Shown in pieces: positions 10,116 through 20,535 of a DNA stretch of 64,000 nt. The notes beneath the pieces were generated by a model. That model saw only the letters and a program-made list of their open reading frames with translations. It was not told where the DNA came from and did no database searches. The stretch comes from Stereocaulon alpinum (taxonomy: Eukaryota > Ascomycota > Lecanoromycetes > Lecanorales > Stereocaulaceae): contig JAEUBA010000007.1 in NCBI GenBank assembly GCA_018257865.1, positions 248,001 through 312,000 on the forward strand, given 5' to 3'. The first letter of the stretch is position 1, and every line of letters begins with the position of its first letter. Position numbers and translations under genes: made by a program.

Positions 10116-11953
10116 TCAGTCTACATTGTCCTCACTTGCAATGGCATTGTTCCTGATGAAGACACTGACTAAGAGACTGACGACTGCCTGAGCCAGAAGG
10201 AAGTAGAAAAAAGCGTGAAGGGCGCTCATATAGGCATCGACGACGATCTGCTTCATAGAAGCACTGAGAGCCTCGAAGGCTGGCGTGCTTAGAGCAATGG
10301 TGTTGCTGAATTGGCTGACAACGCTATTATCCTGCAACTACTTATATAGATGCATTCAAGATACAGTCTGAAATATAACCGACGAAATAGTCAGGCCACT
10401 AGCTACGCCGATGGCTCTGACACCCCATGAAGCAGCCTGAACCGTGGCTTGTTGCTCGCCTGTGACGGAGGTCAGGACGCCCATGAGGTTTGTGACGTAT
10501 GAGCCTCCTACACCATTGCCGAGAATCCCGAGAAAGACAAATGGCTGCCACGAAGGCATATTTGCGCCTAGCGTACACAACAGTCCATATGCGATGGCAG
10601 AAATGACTTGTATGAAAATGTTCAGGTGGTAATATCTGTGTGTGAGCTGGACCACATACCCAGTGGCCATTGAACCAATGGCGAATAGGATCGAGAGAGG
10701 AACGAGTCTTAACCCCGTCGCAATGCTTGATAGGCTCAAAGTTTCGAGGTAGACGGCGATATAGAAGAGACAGCTCACGAAGCTGCCCGTACCGAGGAAT
10801 GCCGAGATCTGGATCAGTCCAACGCTTCGCTCGACGAGGGCCCCAATCGGTATTACAGGATTTTTCGCGTGTCTTACTTCCCAGAAACTGAAAACACCGA
10901 AGCATGTCGCTGCGACGGACAAAGGAGCGATGACGGATGCTGCTGCCCAGACTAGAGTCGTGCTTCCTCTGTTGAGACCAAACTCGAAGAGCACTACAGC
11001 ACCTAGAAGGGTAATTATGCCTACGAGATCAATATGACGACGAGAAGACCTGTGAGACCTCTCATCAGACACTTTGACAACAGCAAAGACCACTGCTCCA
11101 TCGATGACAATGACTGGCACTTGAATGAAGAAGGCCCACTTCCATCCAATGGTATTGTTAATGGCGGCACCATACACGCCACCAAGCACGCCACCAAGCG
11201 AGAGAACCACGCCATAGCAAACATTTCCCAGCCCCTCTATGAAAGCCCTCTGTCGCATGGGGATGAGATCCGTCTCAACGAAAGCGGTAATCGAGTAGAT
11301 AGAACCGCCGCCTATGCCCTGCAATACTCAACCAGAAAGGAAGACTGGCAAAGTGGAAGCAAGACCACAAAGCAAGGTTCCAAGGGCGAAGAGGCCATAG
11401 CAGACCATGAGTCCTTTGCGGCGTCCAAAAATCTCTGTCAAGTGGCCACTGAGTACCTGAGAAATGGAACTGCCCAAGACATAGGTTGTCGTGAGCCAGG
11501 AGAAGTTCGAGAATGACTGGAGCGAGAAAGTAATCGGTACGGCGATCGTGGCAATCATGGTCTCATCTATGCTTGTTCAGTCATACCTTTCAACACGGCA
11601 AATGCGCACACATCCTGAGTTGGAGTGGTGTGTTCCTACTGTCGTAGGCATCATGGGAACGCACTCAGTGCTACGAGGAGAGCTCCGACCTAGATTACAG
11701 TCAACAACCGAAGTTCATGTCCAAGCTCTTCGCACCTAACCCAAAGGCTGCCAAGTATGACAGAAAGACCCAATTTCGATAGAGCAGCGTGTTCATGTTC
11801 TCCACCACTTGATGACTGGGCCGTGGATGCGGACGGGTTGCTTTTCTCGGTCTCTTTACCAGCTCCTTCTTTCTTGCTATCTGCAACTCTGGCTTCACTA
11901 AGGCCTTCGCTGGGGGCGCTGTCTCTAACGCAAGCAATGGATGTCTCCGCCAT
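10116..11953 (-). pseudogene. MFS transporter (DHA2 / vacuolar basic amino acid type), nonsense-disrupted
   Basis: Relic of a 14-helix drug:H+ antiporter-family transporter related to FNX1/VBA-like vacuolar permeases. Likely exons: 11953-11741, a 25-nt exon 11689-11665, then 11566 onward. Helix 1 (VILGSLWVGALLVALNETM) is rebuilt cleanly across both introns, and motif A-like GHLTEIFGRRKG follows. The frame then meets TGA at 11330-11328, exactly where the family has the Arg of GR(V/A)LQGIGGGS, and continues in the same frame (VLQGIGGGSIYS). Near the end, TGA (10358-10356) and TAG (10340-10338) again interrupt one continuous frame before LQDNSVVSQF. All three are single-transition nonsense codons (CGA to TGA, CAG to TAG). 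Intron escapes of 14 or 33 nt are too short to be credible. Otherwise the frame is intact, so the damage looks recent. A sequencing error at one site cannot be excluded. Confidence 0.8.
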
Positions 11954-13191
11954 GGCACGATGAAAGACTAGGCCTTGAAGTGCGCGACGATCCCAACAAT
12001 TAGTATCTGAGGCAGCCAGGGAGTCCCCATGCTGAGGTTATGTTGACCTTGTTTCGTCACGACGTTTTATGTGAAGATTCTTCATAGACAGACAATGTTC
12101 CAGGAACCCAGGTATTCTCTGCAGTTAATCTGGATGTTGAGCACCTTCCATATTGGGCGTTTACTACTGGGCGCCATTGAGAATTGAAGGATTCATGGAC
12201 CAACTTATTGCCCGCAACTTTGAATCTGACGTTGAGAAATTGTTACTACGCCTCTCAATTGCTCGTTCTGTGAATTGACGCATCGCATACATTAGCATGT
12301 CGTCCAACTTGCGGTCCCTCTGTAAGCAGAGTGATCGAATTCCAACATAGTAAGGATCCTACTGCTCCACATTGGCCCTCTAGTTCTCCAGGCGAGGCCC
12401 TTCTGTAACGGGTTGATGCCCTAGACTGAAGCTTCTGCCGCTCCCCAAATGACTCTTGATTTTTGCAGCGAGCTACGGCTACGACTACGGGAGTCAATGC
12501 AGTGGGATCCTTCAGTGCCTTTATTTTGGCAGCGCATTCGAACAATTTCCTCAGAACTCCAAACACCAACAACCAACACCCTACCAAAGTGCCAAATTCT
12601 TGACTTTACTACCTATAGCGCCCAGTACACACATACTACAGGCGTAGTAACTAGTTGACTATAAGCTGTACTACTTATGTGATCCTAGATAGTCGTCGCT
12701 TACTATAATATCGCCGCCGCAGAGTTCATGATATTTAGTAATTGAGGAGGGCGTTCAGGCTGCCCTTACCTAGAACCTTACCCCTGGACTCCCTAGAGTC
12801 CTTCAAGGACTAGCTCTAGGGGACCTGTAAAATTAGCCTCTAAGGCCGGCCTAGTCATAGTTCTCTATCAGAGCTTATCAATTTAAACGGTATTAGAGAG
12901 AGCTTAACGAGCTCTGTAGATGTATTATAGCTTACTAGTAATCTCGTACTGTTGATTTGCTTAGTAGTTGTTATTGGGTAGAATCAGTTGTTGGTGTGCG
13001 GAGGTTTGAGGCAATTAGTATGCGCTGCTGTACTCCGCACCTTTCCGTCTTCTCTCGGGTGCCAACCTGTCCAAAGAGCTTCGACTCCCGCCATTGCCTA
13101 CCTTGTCAACAAAGAAAGCAAGCCTCAATCCACAGCAGACATCATCAACGCACAATCCAGCATAGATCACAGCCATATAGACCACAGTCAT
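11954..13191. other. Intergenic DNA including a degenerate repeat-like stretch
   Basis: 1.2 kb with no convincing gene. About 12,650-12,960 changes character: rich in TAG/CTA/TTA words, with a hairpin (AGAGTCCTTCAAGGACT near 12,792-12,808) and a GGCCGGCC word also seen in the Gypsy LTR. This resembles an old mutated repeat fragment, but it cannot be assigned to a family by eye. An open frame runs into the copper transporter from 12,988. Confidence 0.4.
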
Positions 13192-13839
13192 ATGGATCAC
13201 GGCGGCATGGACATGGGCCATCAGCCCATGTGTAACATGAACGTACGAACCTCGCCAAAGCCTGGCCCTAAGATAGCTGCTGATATCGCTCCCCCAGATG
13301 CTCTTCACATGGGACACCACAAACCTCTGCATAATCTTCCACTGGTGGCACATCCGCTCTACCTTCACGCTCCTCATCTCCCTCGTCGGCGTTGCGGTCC
13401 TCACAGCTGGCTATGAGGGTGTCCGGGAAATAAGTAGGCAGTATGAGATTAGTAGTGCGGAATATGTGAACACGTTGCCGCGTAAGTGGGCTTTCTATAC
13501 ACGAGGGTAGAGCCGTGGGACTGGGACTAAGCTTGTAAAGCCGACGATGATGATGGTGGTGAACGAAGCTCATTACTTTGGTCAGGGAAGGGACAGGAGC
13601 AGCAGCAGAAGAAGGTTAAGATGGTCAAGGCTGCGTTGTATGCTGTGCAGGTGTTCTATAGCTTCTTTATTATGTGAGTGTCTCTGGCTTGAGGATTGAG
13701 GGGTATAGATGCTGATTGCTGCAGGTTGTTGTTCATGACATACAATGGATGGGTTATGCTTGCAGTGGCTGTTGGAGCATTTATTGGGTATCTGGGCTTT
13801 GGGAACTCGAGCGCAACGAAGAGCGTGGCTTGTCACTGA
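13192..13839 (+). CDS. CTR-family copper transporter
   Basis: High-affinity Cu(I) importer (plasma or vacuolar membrane), forming trimers. Exons: 13192-13242, 13298-13481, 13586-13673 and 13725-13839, giving 145 aa. The N-terminus is His/Met-rich (MDHGGMDMGHQPM, CNMN), then MLFTWDTTNLCIIF leads into helix 1. Helices 2 and 3 (SFFIMLLFMTYNGWVM with the M-x3-M pore motif region, then GAFIGYLGFG with the Gly-x3-Gly packing motif) are all present. Start chosen at the first in-frame Met of the copper-binding region. Upstream codons in frame continue the repeat as Ile-Asp-His-Ser-His, so the ancestral protein may have started earlier (see findings). The 3' end is 75 bp from the convergent F-box/JmjC gene. 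CTR family call secure; localisation not resolved. Confidence 0.88.
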
Positions 13840-13914
13840 AACGGTTCTTTGGAACGGAAGTGGAGAAACTTGTGATGATTTATGGGTAATTCATGGCGTT
13901 AATGGTTAATGACT

Positions 13915-15759
13915 TTATGGCACATCCTCCTCAGCCCCATCACCGAAGCCAAAGCTGAAAGCTTTGGTATGAATTTCATCCTCCAAAACACCATTCACAA
14001 GCTCCTCCCATTTGCGCTTCCTTCCCACCTGTGCTCTATTCAATTCAGCCAGCGATGTCTTCAGGAGATTAGGATGCAGCTCCTGCATCTTCTGCACAAA
14101 CAGCTCATATGGATTCTTGACATCCTTCTTGAAACCCGACACTTGGTCAGATTTGTTCTTCAGGAAGTCCAGCACATTTGTCAGGTGTGCTTCCGGTACG
14201 AAGTTTTGCGTGATTGCAATGCTGGGCTCCAGATTCACCACCAGATGCCACCACCCTGAAGGGACGTGTAAAATCTCGCCTTCATTACAGATGCCCTCGC
14301 GACAGCCAGGCGTCTTCCTTGCCTCTGCATGGAAGCCTAGGAGCCACTCGGCAATGCTTAGAGGACTGGTGACCTCGCTTTGATCTTCCGACACGAACAC
14401 ACCTGGTGGTGGAGGTTGAGTTGGAGAGGTGGGAAACATGATCCAGTACTTCGAGCCCTTGATGACGGCGTTCCAGGCACTAAATATCTATCAGCAAGCG
14501 AGTCTGGGCCACGAGTACGTGGGTAGACGGACCTTGTGGCGTTCGGATCCTTGTGAAAGGTGCTTCCGCTTCTCTCAGGGCCTACGATGAGCCACCTACT
14601 ATCCGGTCTTCGATCTTCCAAGACAGCGAAGAGGTCTTCGCCGAACGACTCTGGTGGCCAGTAGTGGCCATTCCTTCCGACACTCAAGTCCATTTTCTCC
14701 ACGAACGAGCGGTCGAAGAGATAAAGTGGGCTCTCATCCCAGTTGTCGTTCATGTAGTCGACGTACGTCTTTAGAGGCCAGTCGATGGCTTCTGCTCTGA
14801 ATGTGATGTCGCCGTATCTCTGGAGCATTGAATCTGTCGACCATTCATGGTATACGGGCCATCTTCGAATAGGACTGGTCAATATAAAAGGTCTGTCCGT
14901 CCAATTTGACGCAAATTCGAACGCAGACATATCTGGAATCCTAGATACGGCATTACTGGCCGGTATGTTGCTTGTGTACGGTAACAATGGAGTGTGAGCG
15001 CAGTAGAAGGGTCGATGGAGAGCATCTGAGAAGAGATTCTGGCAACGTACTGACGAAGTACGGTTTCCAGGTACACCAAAATACGTCGAACGCCATGTTC
15101 CACGCCATATCAGGAGTGGAGGAACAGCCCTAAAATGGGGCCTTTCAGCAAGGGCTACAACATCTCACACGTACTGGCATCGGGAGGCTGAGCGATCAGA
15201 TCTCGAGGCAATCAGACTCTAAATGGCCAACTGAGATTCGAAATACGTACATTCTATCAAACTATGGATCGCTGACCCCAGTCCTCGAAGACCGGTACCC
15301 GGCTATGTCAATGAACAGGAGAGCCCCAGCTTCGACACAAGAGGAAATAACATAGTATACAATGGTGGACGCTGCAGATCATCGAAAGAAGAATAAGAGA
15401 CGGGAAACTTACTCAATGCAAAGTGTTTTCCACATATCTTCAAGTCTAGAGAATGCATACAAGGCCTTGCAAGTGCACTCAATCTTCTGTAGTGATACGG
15501 CGTCGAGGCATTCGAGTATCTGGACTAGTACCTCGTCCGGCAACAGGGAAAAGCGGCCTGCCGCGGATTTCAGATTCTCATTCGCGGTGTATGCATTTCC
15601 ACTAGGCTTTATGCCAAGTGGATGCGAGGGTACCGCCACTGAGTCATGATTGCTAATGGATTGGGTGGCAATTGCCATTGGGAGACCACTGTGAATCGAA
15701 CCTTCGAGATAGTTCATAGATTTGGTTCCAAAGTGGCATCCAACATCAGTATCACCCAT
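13915..15759 (-). CDS. F-box and JmjC-domain protein
   Basis: Predicted Fe(II)/2-oxoglutarate oxygenase of the JmjC superfamily fused to an F-box. Exons: 15759-15413, 15129-14533 and 14479-13915, giving 502 aa. The F-box lies at about residues 70-115 (LLPDEVLVQILECLD). The JmjC fold shows WPVYHEWS, LYLFDRSFVEKM, FHKDPNATSAWNAVI with the metal pair His307/Asp309 (approximate), and GEILHVPSGWWHLVVNL with the distal His near 393. The facial triad is therefore complete and the enzyme should be active. Closest known group: fungal F-box/JmjC proteins near animal JMJD6/PSR. Substrate unknown; hydroxylation or demethylation cannot be told apart. Intron 1 (282 nt) is long for this locus, so a small extra exon may be missed. 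Divergent from eIF4A. Confidence 0.88.
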
Positions 15760-16321
15760 CTTGGAGTAACAGTTGGTTGAGGACTAGGTCCATGAGCAAC
15801 CACTGAACAGATTTCTCGCTCTCTTATGCACCTTTGTTTTAGAACTGTCTCTCCAAACAGTAAATCACCAAGAACAGAAGAAAGAGAAGCCGCCACCGTC
15901 TGGCGATAACTGAATAAGGTAGCATAAGAGATACAGAATTAGTGTAATACGCTTAATGTAGGTAGAGTGTTGTGCGAGGGCGTGCAGGTTAATTATACGC
16001 TAAATATGTAAGGCTGAGTGCGGCGAAAATCCTTAGCGTATCTTTGAAAATATTTTGTAGGGCGCCGGATCTCTGACTGAATCTTTCTTCTCCTCACAAC
16101 CCCACACATCAAACCGCAAGATCATATACACCATTCAGATATCAGTCCGCACTCATCAAAGAGTGCCCTGATATCCCAACAACTACAACTTTCAACAGCT
16201 CCTCTGGGTGAACACCTCCAAGGTTCATCTTCAGAAATTCAGCCCCACCACCCACCTTTCTCCTCATCCGGCAAAATCACGCACCTGAAGGTCGTGATCT
16301 TATATAAAAGAAGTCGCAATC
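15760..16321. promoter_or_regulatory. Divergent promoter region, F-box/JmjC gene and eIF4A
   Basis: 562 bp between two start codons. The eIF4A-proximal half is pyrimidine/CA-rich (16,080-16,260), as is common in strongly expressed fungal genes. A TATATAAAAG word lies at about 16,301-16,310, but only about 15 bp from the ATG. No factor site is claimed. Confidence 0.5.
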
Positions 16322-17842
16322 ATGGCTTCAAATGATAAGGGTCTTGAAGAGATCCCGGAAAGTAGGTTGCTCCGGTGCTGCACACAGGCGCACTGTTCAG
16401 ATACCTAGCCGCCTGTATCTTTGGGTGTGCTCAGATCTATTTCAAGGTATACTGATCTGGGCTCTCTGCAGCACAAATTGAATCCAACTATGATGAGGTC
16501 ACCGACTCCTTTGATGCCATGAACCTGAAGCCTGAGCTCCTTCGAGGTATGTTCTGCCGGATCAAGAGGCCTTTGACCGGCGATGCTGACTCTTGCTAGG
16601 TGTCTATGCCTATGGTTTCGAGCGTCCCTCTGCTATTCAGCAGCGTGCTATTATGCCAGTTATTAAGGGTCAGTAACAATATCAGATCACCAAAGTCATG
16701 TACGCTGACCTCATTGCGCAGGTTCCGACGTTATTGCTCAGGCCCAGTCCGGCACCGGAAAGACTGCTACATTCTCTGTCTCCGTTCTTCAGAAGCTCGA
16801 CCCCAATATCAAGGCGTGCCAGGCGTTGATCCTTGCGCCAACTCGCGAGCTGGCTCAGCAAATCCAGAAGGTCGTCGTTGCCATCGGTGACTTCATGCAA
16901 ATCGACTGCCATGCATGCATTGGAGGTACTAGCGTTCGTGATGATATGACAGCTCTCCAAGCAGGGCCTCAGGTTGTCGTTGGTACACCCGGACGTGTCC
17001 AGGATATGATCCAGCGTCGTGTCCTCAAGACCGACTCGATGAAGATGTTTGTTCTTGACGAGGCTGACGAGATGCTTTCCGTAAGTACCATCTGCTACCT
17101 TGATCCGTAGTCACCGTACTTACAATGTATTAGCGCGGTTTCACCGAGCAGATCTACGATATCTTCCAACTCCTCCCGCAGTCCACCCAGGTGGTTCTTC
17201 TTTCCGCCACGATGCCCCAAGACGTTCTCGAGGTCACCACCAAGTTCATGCGTGATCCTGTCCGTATCTTGGTCAAGAAGGCCGAATTGACCCTTGAGGG
17301 TATTAAGCAGTTCTACATTGCAGTTGAGAAAGAGGACTGGAAGCTGGACACTCTCTCCGACCTCTACGAGACCGTCACGATCACACAGGCTGTGATCTTC
17401 TGCAATACGAGAAGAAAGGTTGACTGGCTCACCGACAAGCTTACTGCGCGTGATTTCACCGTCTCAGCCATGCACGGCGACATGGACCAAAGCCAGCGTG
17501 ATATCATCATGAAGGAGTTCCGCTCAGGATCTTCTCGTGTCTTGATCGCCACTGATTTGCTCGCCCGTGGTATTGATGTTCAGCAAGTCTCGCTAGTCAT
17601 CAACTACGACTTACCTGCCAACCGTGAGAATTACATTCATCGTATTGGTCGTGGTGGCCGCTTTGGACGAAAAGGTGTCGCGATCAACTTCGTTACCGCT
17701 GACGATGTACGAATGATGAGAGAAATCGAACAATTCTACAGCACTCAAATTGAGGAGATGCCGATGAACGTTGCTGGTAGGCTTCCATCATGTCTCGTTT
17801 TTCACATGACACATACTGACTCTTGTGCCAGACTTGATCTAA
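16322..17842 (+). CDS. TIF1: Translation initiation factor eIF4A (DEAD-box RNA helicase)
   Basis: ATP-dependent RNA helicase of the eIF4F complex that unwinds 5' leaders for ribosome scanning; cytoplasmic. Six exons: 16322-16361, 16472-16546, 16600-16668, 16722-17080, 17134-17776 and 17832-17842, giving 398 aa, the usual length. Motifs in order: Q-motif region (YGFERPSAIQQRAI), motif I AQSGTGKT, Ia PTRELAQQ, TPGR, motif II DEAD, motif III SAT, ARGID, and motif VI HRIGRGGRFGRKG. The last exon encodes only the final residues of NVADLI and the stop, matching the conserved eIF4A C-terminus and confirming the tiny terminal exon. Several short 5' introns are typical of highly expressed fungal genes. 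Confidence 0.97.
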
Positions 17843-18461
17843 ATCCAAGAAAAACCATCCAGCCTTCGGTTACGCTACGCTGCACAGCATTGCTCAGGTG
17901 TCCAAAAGGGACGTCTGCGCATTTGCAGCAAACATTACGAGATACTATCATCTCAATACGAGGCGGTAGGGGCAGTCAGATAGAAGGGTTTCATATTTCA
18001 TAGAGTGCTCACAGGGACATCTGGTGTCATGCCAGCGATGTCTTCTTTCCTTGCGCATACCGTGGCATGTCTCGTTCGGCTTATGCATCTCTTAAAAGTC
18101 TTGCTGTTGGCCTGGCTCTGGCCGGGCTGTGAGAAAGGTTCTCATACTTCGGATCACGCAATTGCTCGGAAACCCCGCGGTGTCATGCACTTGAATAGAT
18201 CGGTTGAATACGAAGAAGGTTACTTTATTGCTGTTACATGTTCGTTGTGCGTGACTAAGTGTATGTTGTATTGGTTGTAGGTCAAACACGAGGCGGTGCT
18301 AGTCCCAGATTGAGATTCCGCTCGATTTTGTCTCCACTTCACCAACTCTCCGTCAACAACATTCACCATCACCGTCACCCTCTCAAAGCTTAACCTTCAA
18401 TTTCAGGCTTCAGGCTTCACATTAGCATTTACGCTCTTTACCCCCACCATCTACCCATCCA
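17843..18461. other. Spacer: eIF4A 3' UTR and promoter of the coiled-coil gene
   Basis: 619 bp between two tandem plus-strand genes. Open frames here are extensions past the eIF4A last intron and show no family. A pyrimidine/CA-rich stretch at 18,320-18,460 precedes the next ATG and looks like its leader. Confidence 0.5.
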
Positions 18462-19413
18462 ATGGCACCGCACCCAGAAGAATGGCAACTCTGGGCAACC
18501 AAGTTCGAGATGGCGCTCAAAGATTTTAAGAAGCAGCTTGCCGATAATCTCCCCAAAGACATTGAAGGTATCCCACGTCTCATTGAACGCATCAAAGACC
18601 TAGCAGCCAGCAGCGAAAATCTGCAAGAAGATAACAACGCTCTGAAAGACCAAGTCAAAAACCTAGCATCCAGTATCAACAATCTACAAGAAGAGAACAA
18701 TGACCTCAGAGATCGTGTCCGCTTGCTTGAACAGGAGGCCAACCAGCAGGACCAGCTCAACGCCAGGAAGTCTCAGGAGCAGCAGAAGCTAGAGACGAAC
18801 CATGAGAGAATGAAGGAGGAATTCTACAGTGCAGTCAGTGCTGTGAAAACATTTACTGATGTCTTCGAGACGGAGCGTAAGCAGTACACAGCAGAGATGC
18901 AGGAATTGAAGCAGCAATCCAAAGCAGAGGTGCAGGAGCTAAGGAAGCAAGTCGAGGCTCTGTTAGCTCGTGAGAATGTCGCCGCCAATCATGCACCAGC
19001 TGGTAAGTGACACGCCACTTTCGACTACTGTCACTGACTCCGGAACAGCCGTCCCACCCAGAGCATCCAGGTCCAGAGCCAACTCCGACGCAACGACTGT
19101 TGACGACAGCATGCAGGTCGACCAATCACCGAATCACCAGCAGCCTGTCCAGGCTCCACACGTCCGCATCATGGCCATGCAAAACGATATGACATTGGAT
19201 GAGTACCTTGTATACGGCAACAATGCCATCATGACCTGGGAACGCCAGGCAGTGATGGACTTTGTGAACGGCATCAATGAATTTGCCCGTCGTAAAGTCA
19301 TTTGGGAAAAGCTGGAGCAAGTGGGGTTTACATGGGCAAATGCAGTGCCTGAGGTGCAGAGAATGATCAATGGTGGGAGGAGGAGGTCAACAAGGAGACA
19401 GCTGCCGGCGTAG
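18462..19413 (+). CDS. Coiled-coil hypothetical protein
   Basis: Two exons, 18462-19002 and 19049-19413, giving 301 aa. I do not recognise the family. Residues about 15-170 are a nearly continuous coiled coil (heptad-like runs such as NLQEDNNALKDQVKNLASS and NLQEENNDLRDRVRLLEQE, two similar units). A polar linker with SRSRANSDATTVDDSMQVD follows, resembling a phosphorylation-prone region. The C-terminal 90 residues are predicted helical (LDEYLVYGNNAIMTWERQAV and after) and end in a basic tail RRRSTRRQL. There is no signal peptide or membrane helix, so it is probably cytoplasmic or nuclear, with dimerisation likely. The splice join (GCT G/CC) keeps frame. Its 3' end lies about 340 bp from the convergent FAHD1-like gene. 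Confidence 0.75.
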
Positions 19414-19658
19414 ATGGTGGAAGAGATGGGCTGATCAACGGGATGAGGGTCGGACAGCACAACATATGATCAGGAGGAAGTGGCTTGACGACGGATGCGT
19501 GGTATCGTACTAACCTCCAACCTGCTCTTCAAGGCCCTGGTGATGAATCAATGTACTGGCTCCAGCTTTTCAATACTGGAAGATGTAAAAAGGTGGATTC
19601 GCTGGGCAGCGGACATACAACGTCATACTGGCTTCTGTATCGCAGTGCAACATACTCA

Positions 19659-19730
19659 GCATCAGAGCATCAGAGCATCAGAGCATCAGAGCATCAGAGC
19701 ATCAGAGCATCAGAGCATCAGAGCATCAAG
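19659..19730. repeat. 8-bp tandem repeat (GCATCAGA)
   Basis: Eight perfect GCATCAGA copies (19,659-19,722) plus one imperfect copy lie in the spacer between two convergent genes. The unit length is not a multiple of three, and the array is outside both coding regions. Likely a polymorphic minisatellite. Confidence 0.95.
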
Positions 19731-19756
19731 TAACAGAATACTCAGATATGCCTACA

Positions 19757-20535
19757 CTAAGTCTCCGTATACTCAAACAAACCCCCCTTCTCCGCCACCT
19801 CTACCTCTATGTTGCCTTCTTCAACCTCCCTTCCCCCCACTCTCAACCCCGCCCTCATAACATCCCCAACATCCACTCTCCCCACCCCCTTCGGCGTCCC
19901 CGTCAAAACCAAATCCCCCTCCTCCAACCTCATAACCCTACTAACCTCACTCAAAATCCTCGGAATCCGAAAAAGCATCAACCCCGTACTATCCCTCTGC
20001 CTCTCCTCCCCATTAACGCTCAACCAAACCTCCACATCATGCGGATCCTCTATCCGCCCCTTCTCAATAACCCTCGAAACCGGCAAAAACGTATCAAACC
20101 CCTTCGCCGCCGTCCACGGTAATCCCTTCTTCTTAGCCTCATCTTGCATATTCCGTGCCGTCATATCGACACTAATCGCATACCCCGCTATCGCATCCAT
20201 TGCCCCCTTTTCATCACTTTCGTATAAATCGACGAGGGGCTTGGGGCCCATGATGAGGGCTAGCTCGACTTCATAATGGAGCGTTGTGCCTTTTGGGCGG
20301 AGGACGGGACCGGAGTTGGGTTCGAGGATTGAGGAGGGAGGTTTTAAGAAGAAGAAGGGTTTTTTGGGTCGAGCGTTGTTGAGTTCTTTTATGTGATCGC
20401 TGGGGGTTGGGGGGATCAGCTGGGGTTGAGCGCGTTAATGGTTGGTAGCATGAGCAATTGGGGGGAAGCGTACGCGTAGTTTCGGCCTATGCAGACTACC
20501 TTTCGGCAGTTTGCGCTGATGCTGCGTGATGCCAT
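19757..20535 (-). CDS. Fumarylacetoacetate hydrolase family protein (FAHD1-like acylpyruvase)
   Basis: Predicted metal-dependent acylpyruvate hydrolase or oxaloacetate decarboxylase, mitochondrial in homologues. Exons 20535-20474 and 20399-19757, giving 234 aa, the usual FAHD1 length. Visible: KVVCIGRNYADHIKELNN at the N-terminus, the metal site HYEVELALIMG (two acidic ligands in E-x-E), GYAISVDMTARNMQ, GLPWTAAKGFDTFLPVS, VNGEERQ, and the late LVLTGTPKGVG loop. All are signature elements of the small FAH family. The start at MASRSISANCRKVV leaves no long presequence. Substrate is assigned only at family level. The 3' end lies 27 bp from the GCATCAGA array, and the C-terminal tail after VGRVDVGD is less conserved. 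Confidence 0.92.

Noticed and set aside
10332..10364. A 33-nt intron that would remove two stops in the MFS gene
   Set aside because: It has GT...AG ends and keeps frame, but 33 nt is below the usual fungal minimum, and the region also reads as continuous frame with two transition-type stops.
10116..15759. Transporters and an oxygenase as a secondary-metabolite cluster
   Set aside because: There is no backbone enzyme (PKS, NRPS, terpene cyclase), and the neighbours are housekeeping genes.
19659..19730. CRISPR-like repeat array
   Set aside because: The units are contiguous with no spacers, and the genome is fungal.
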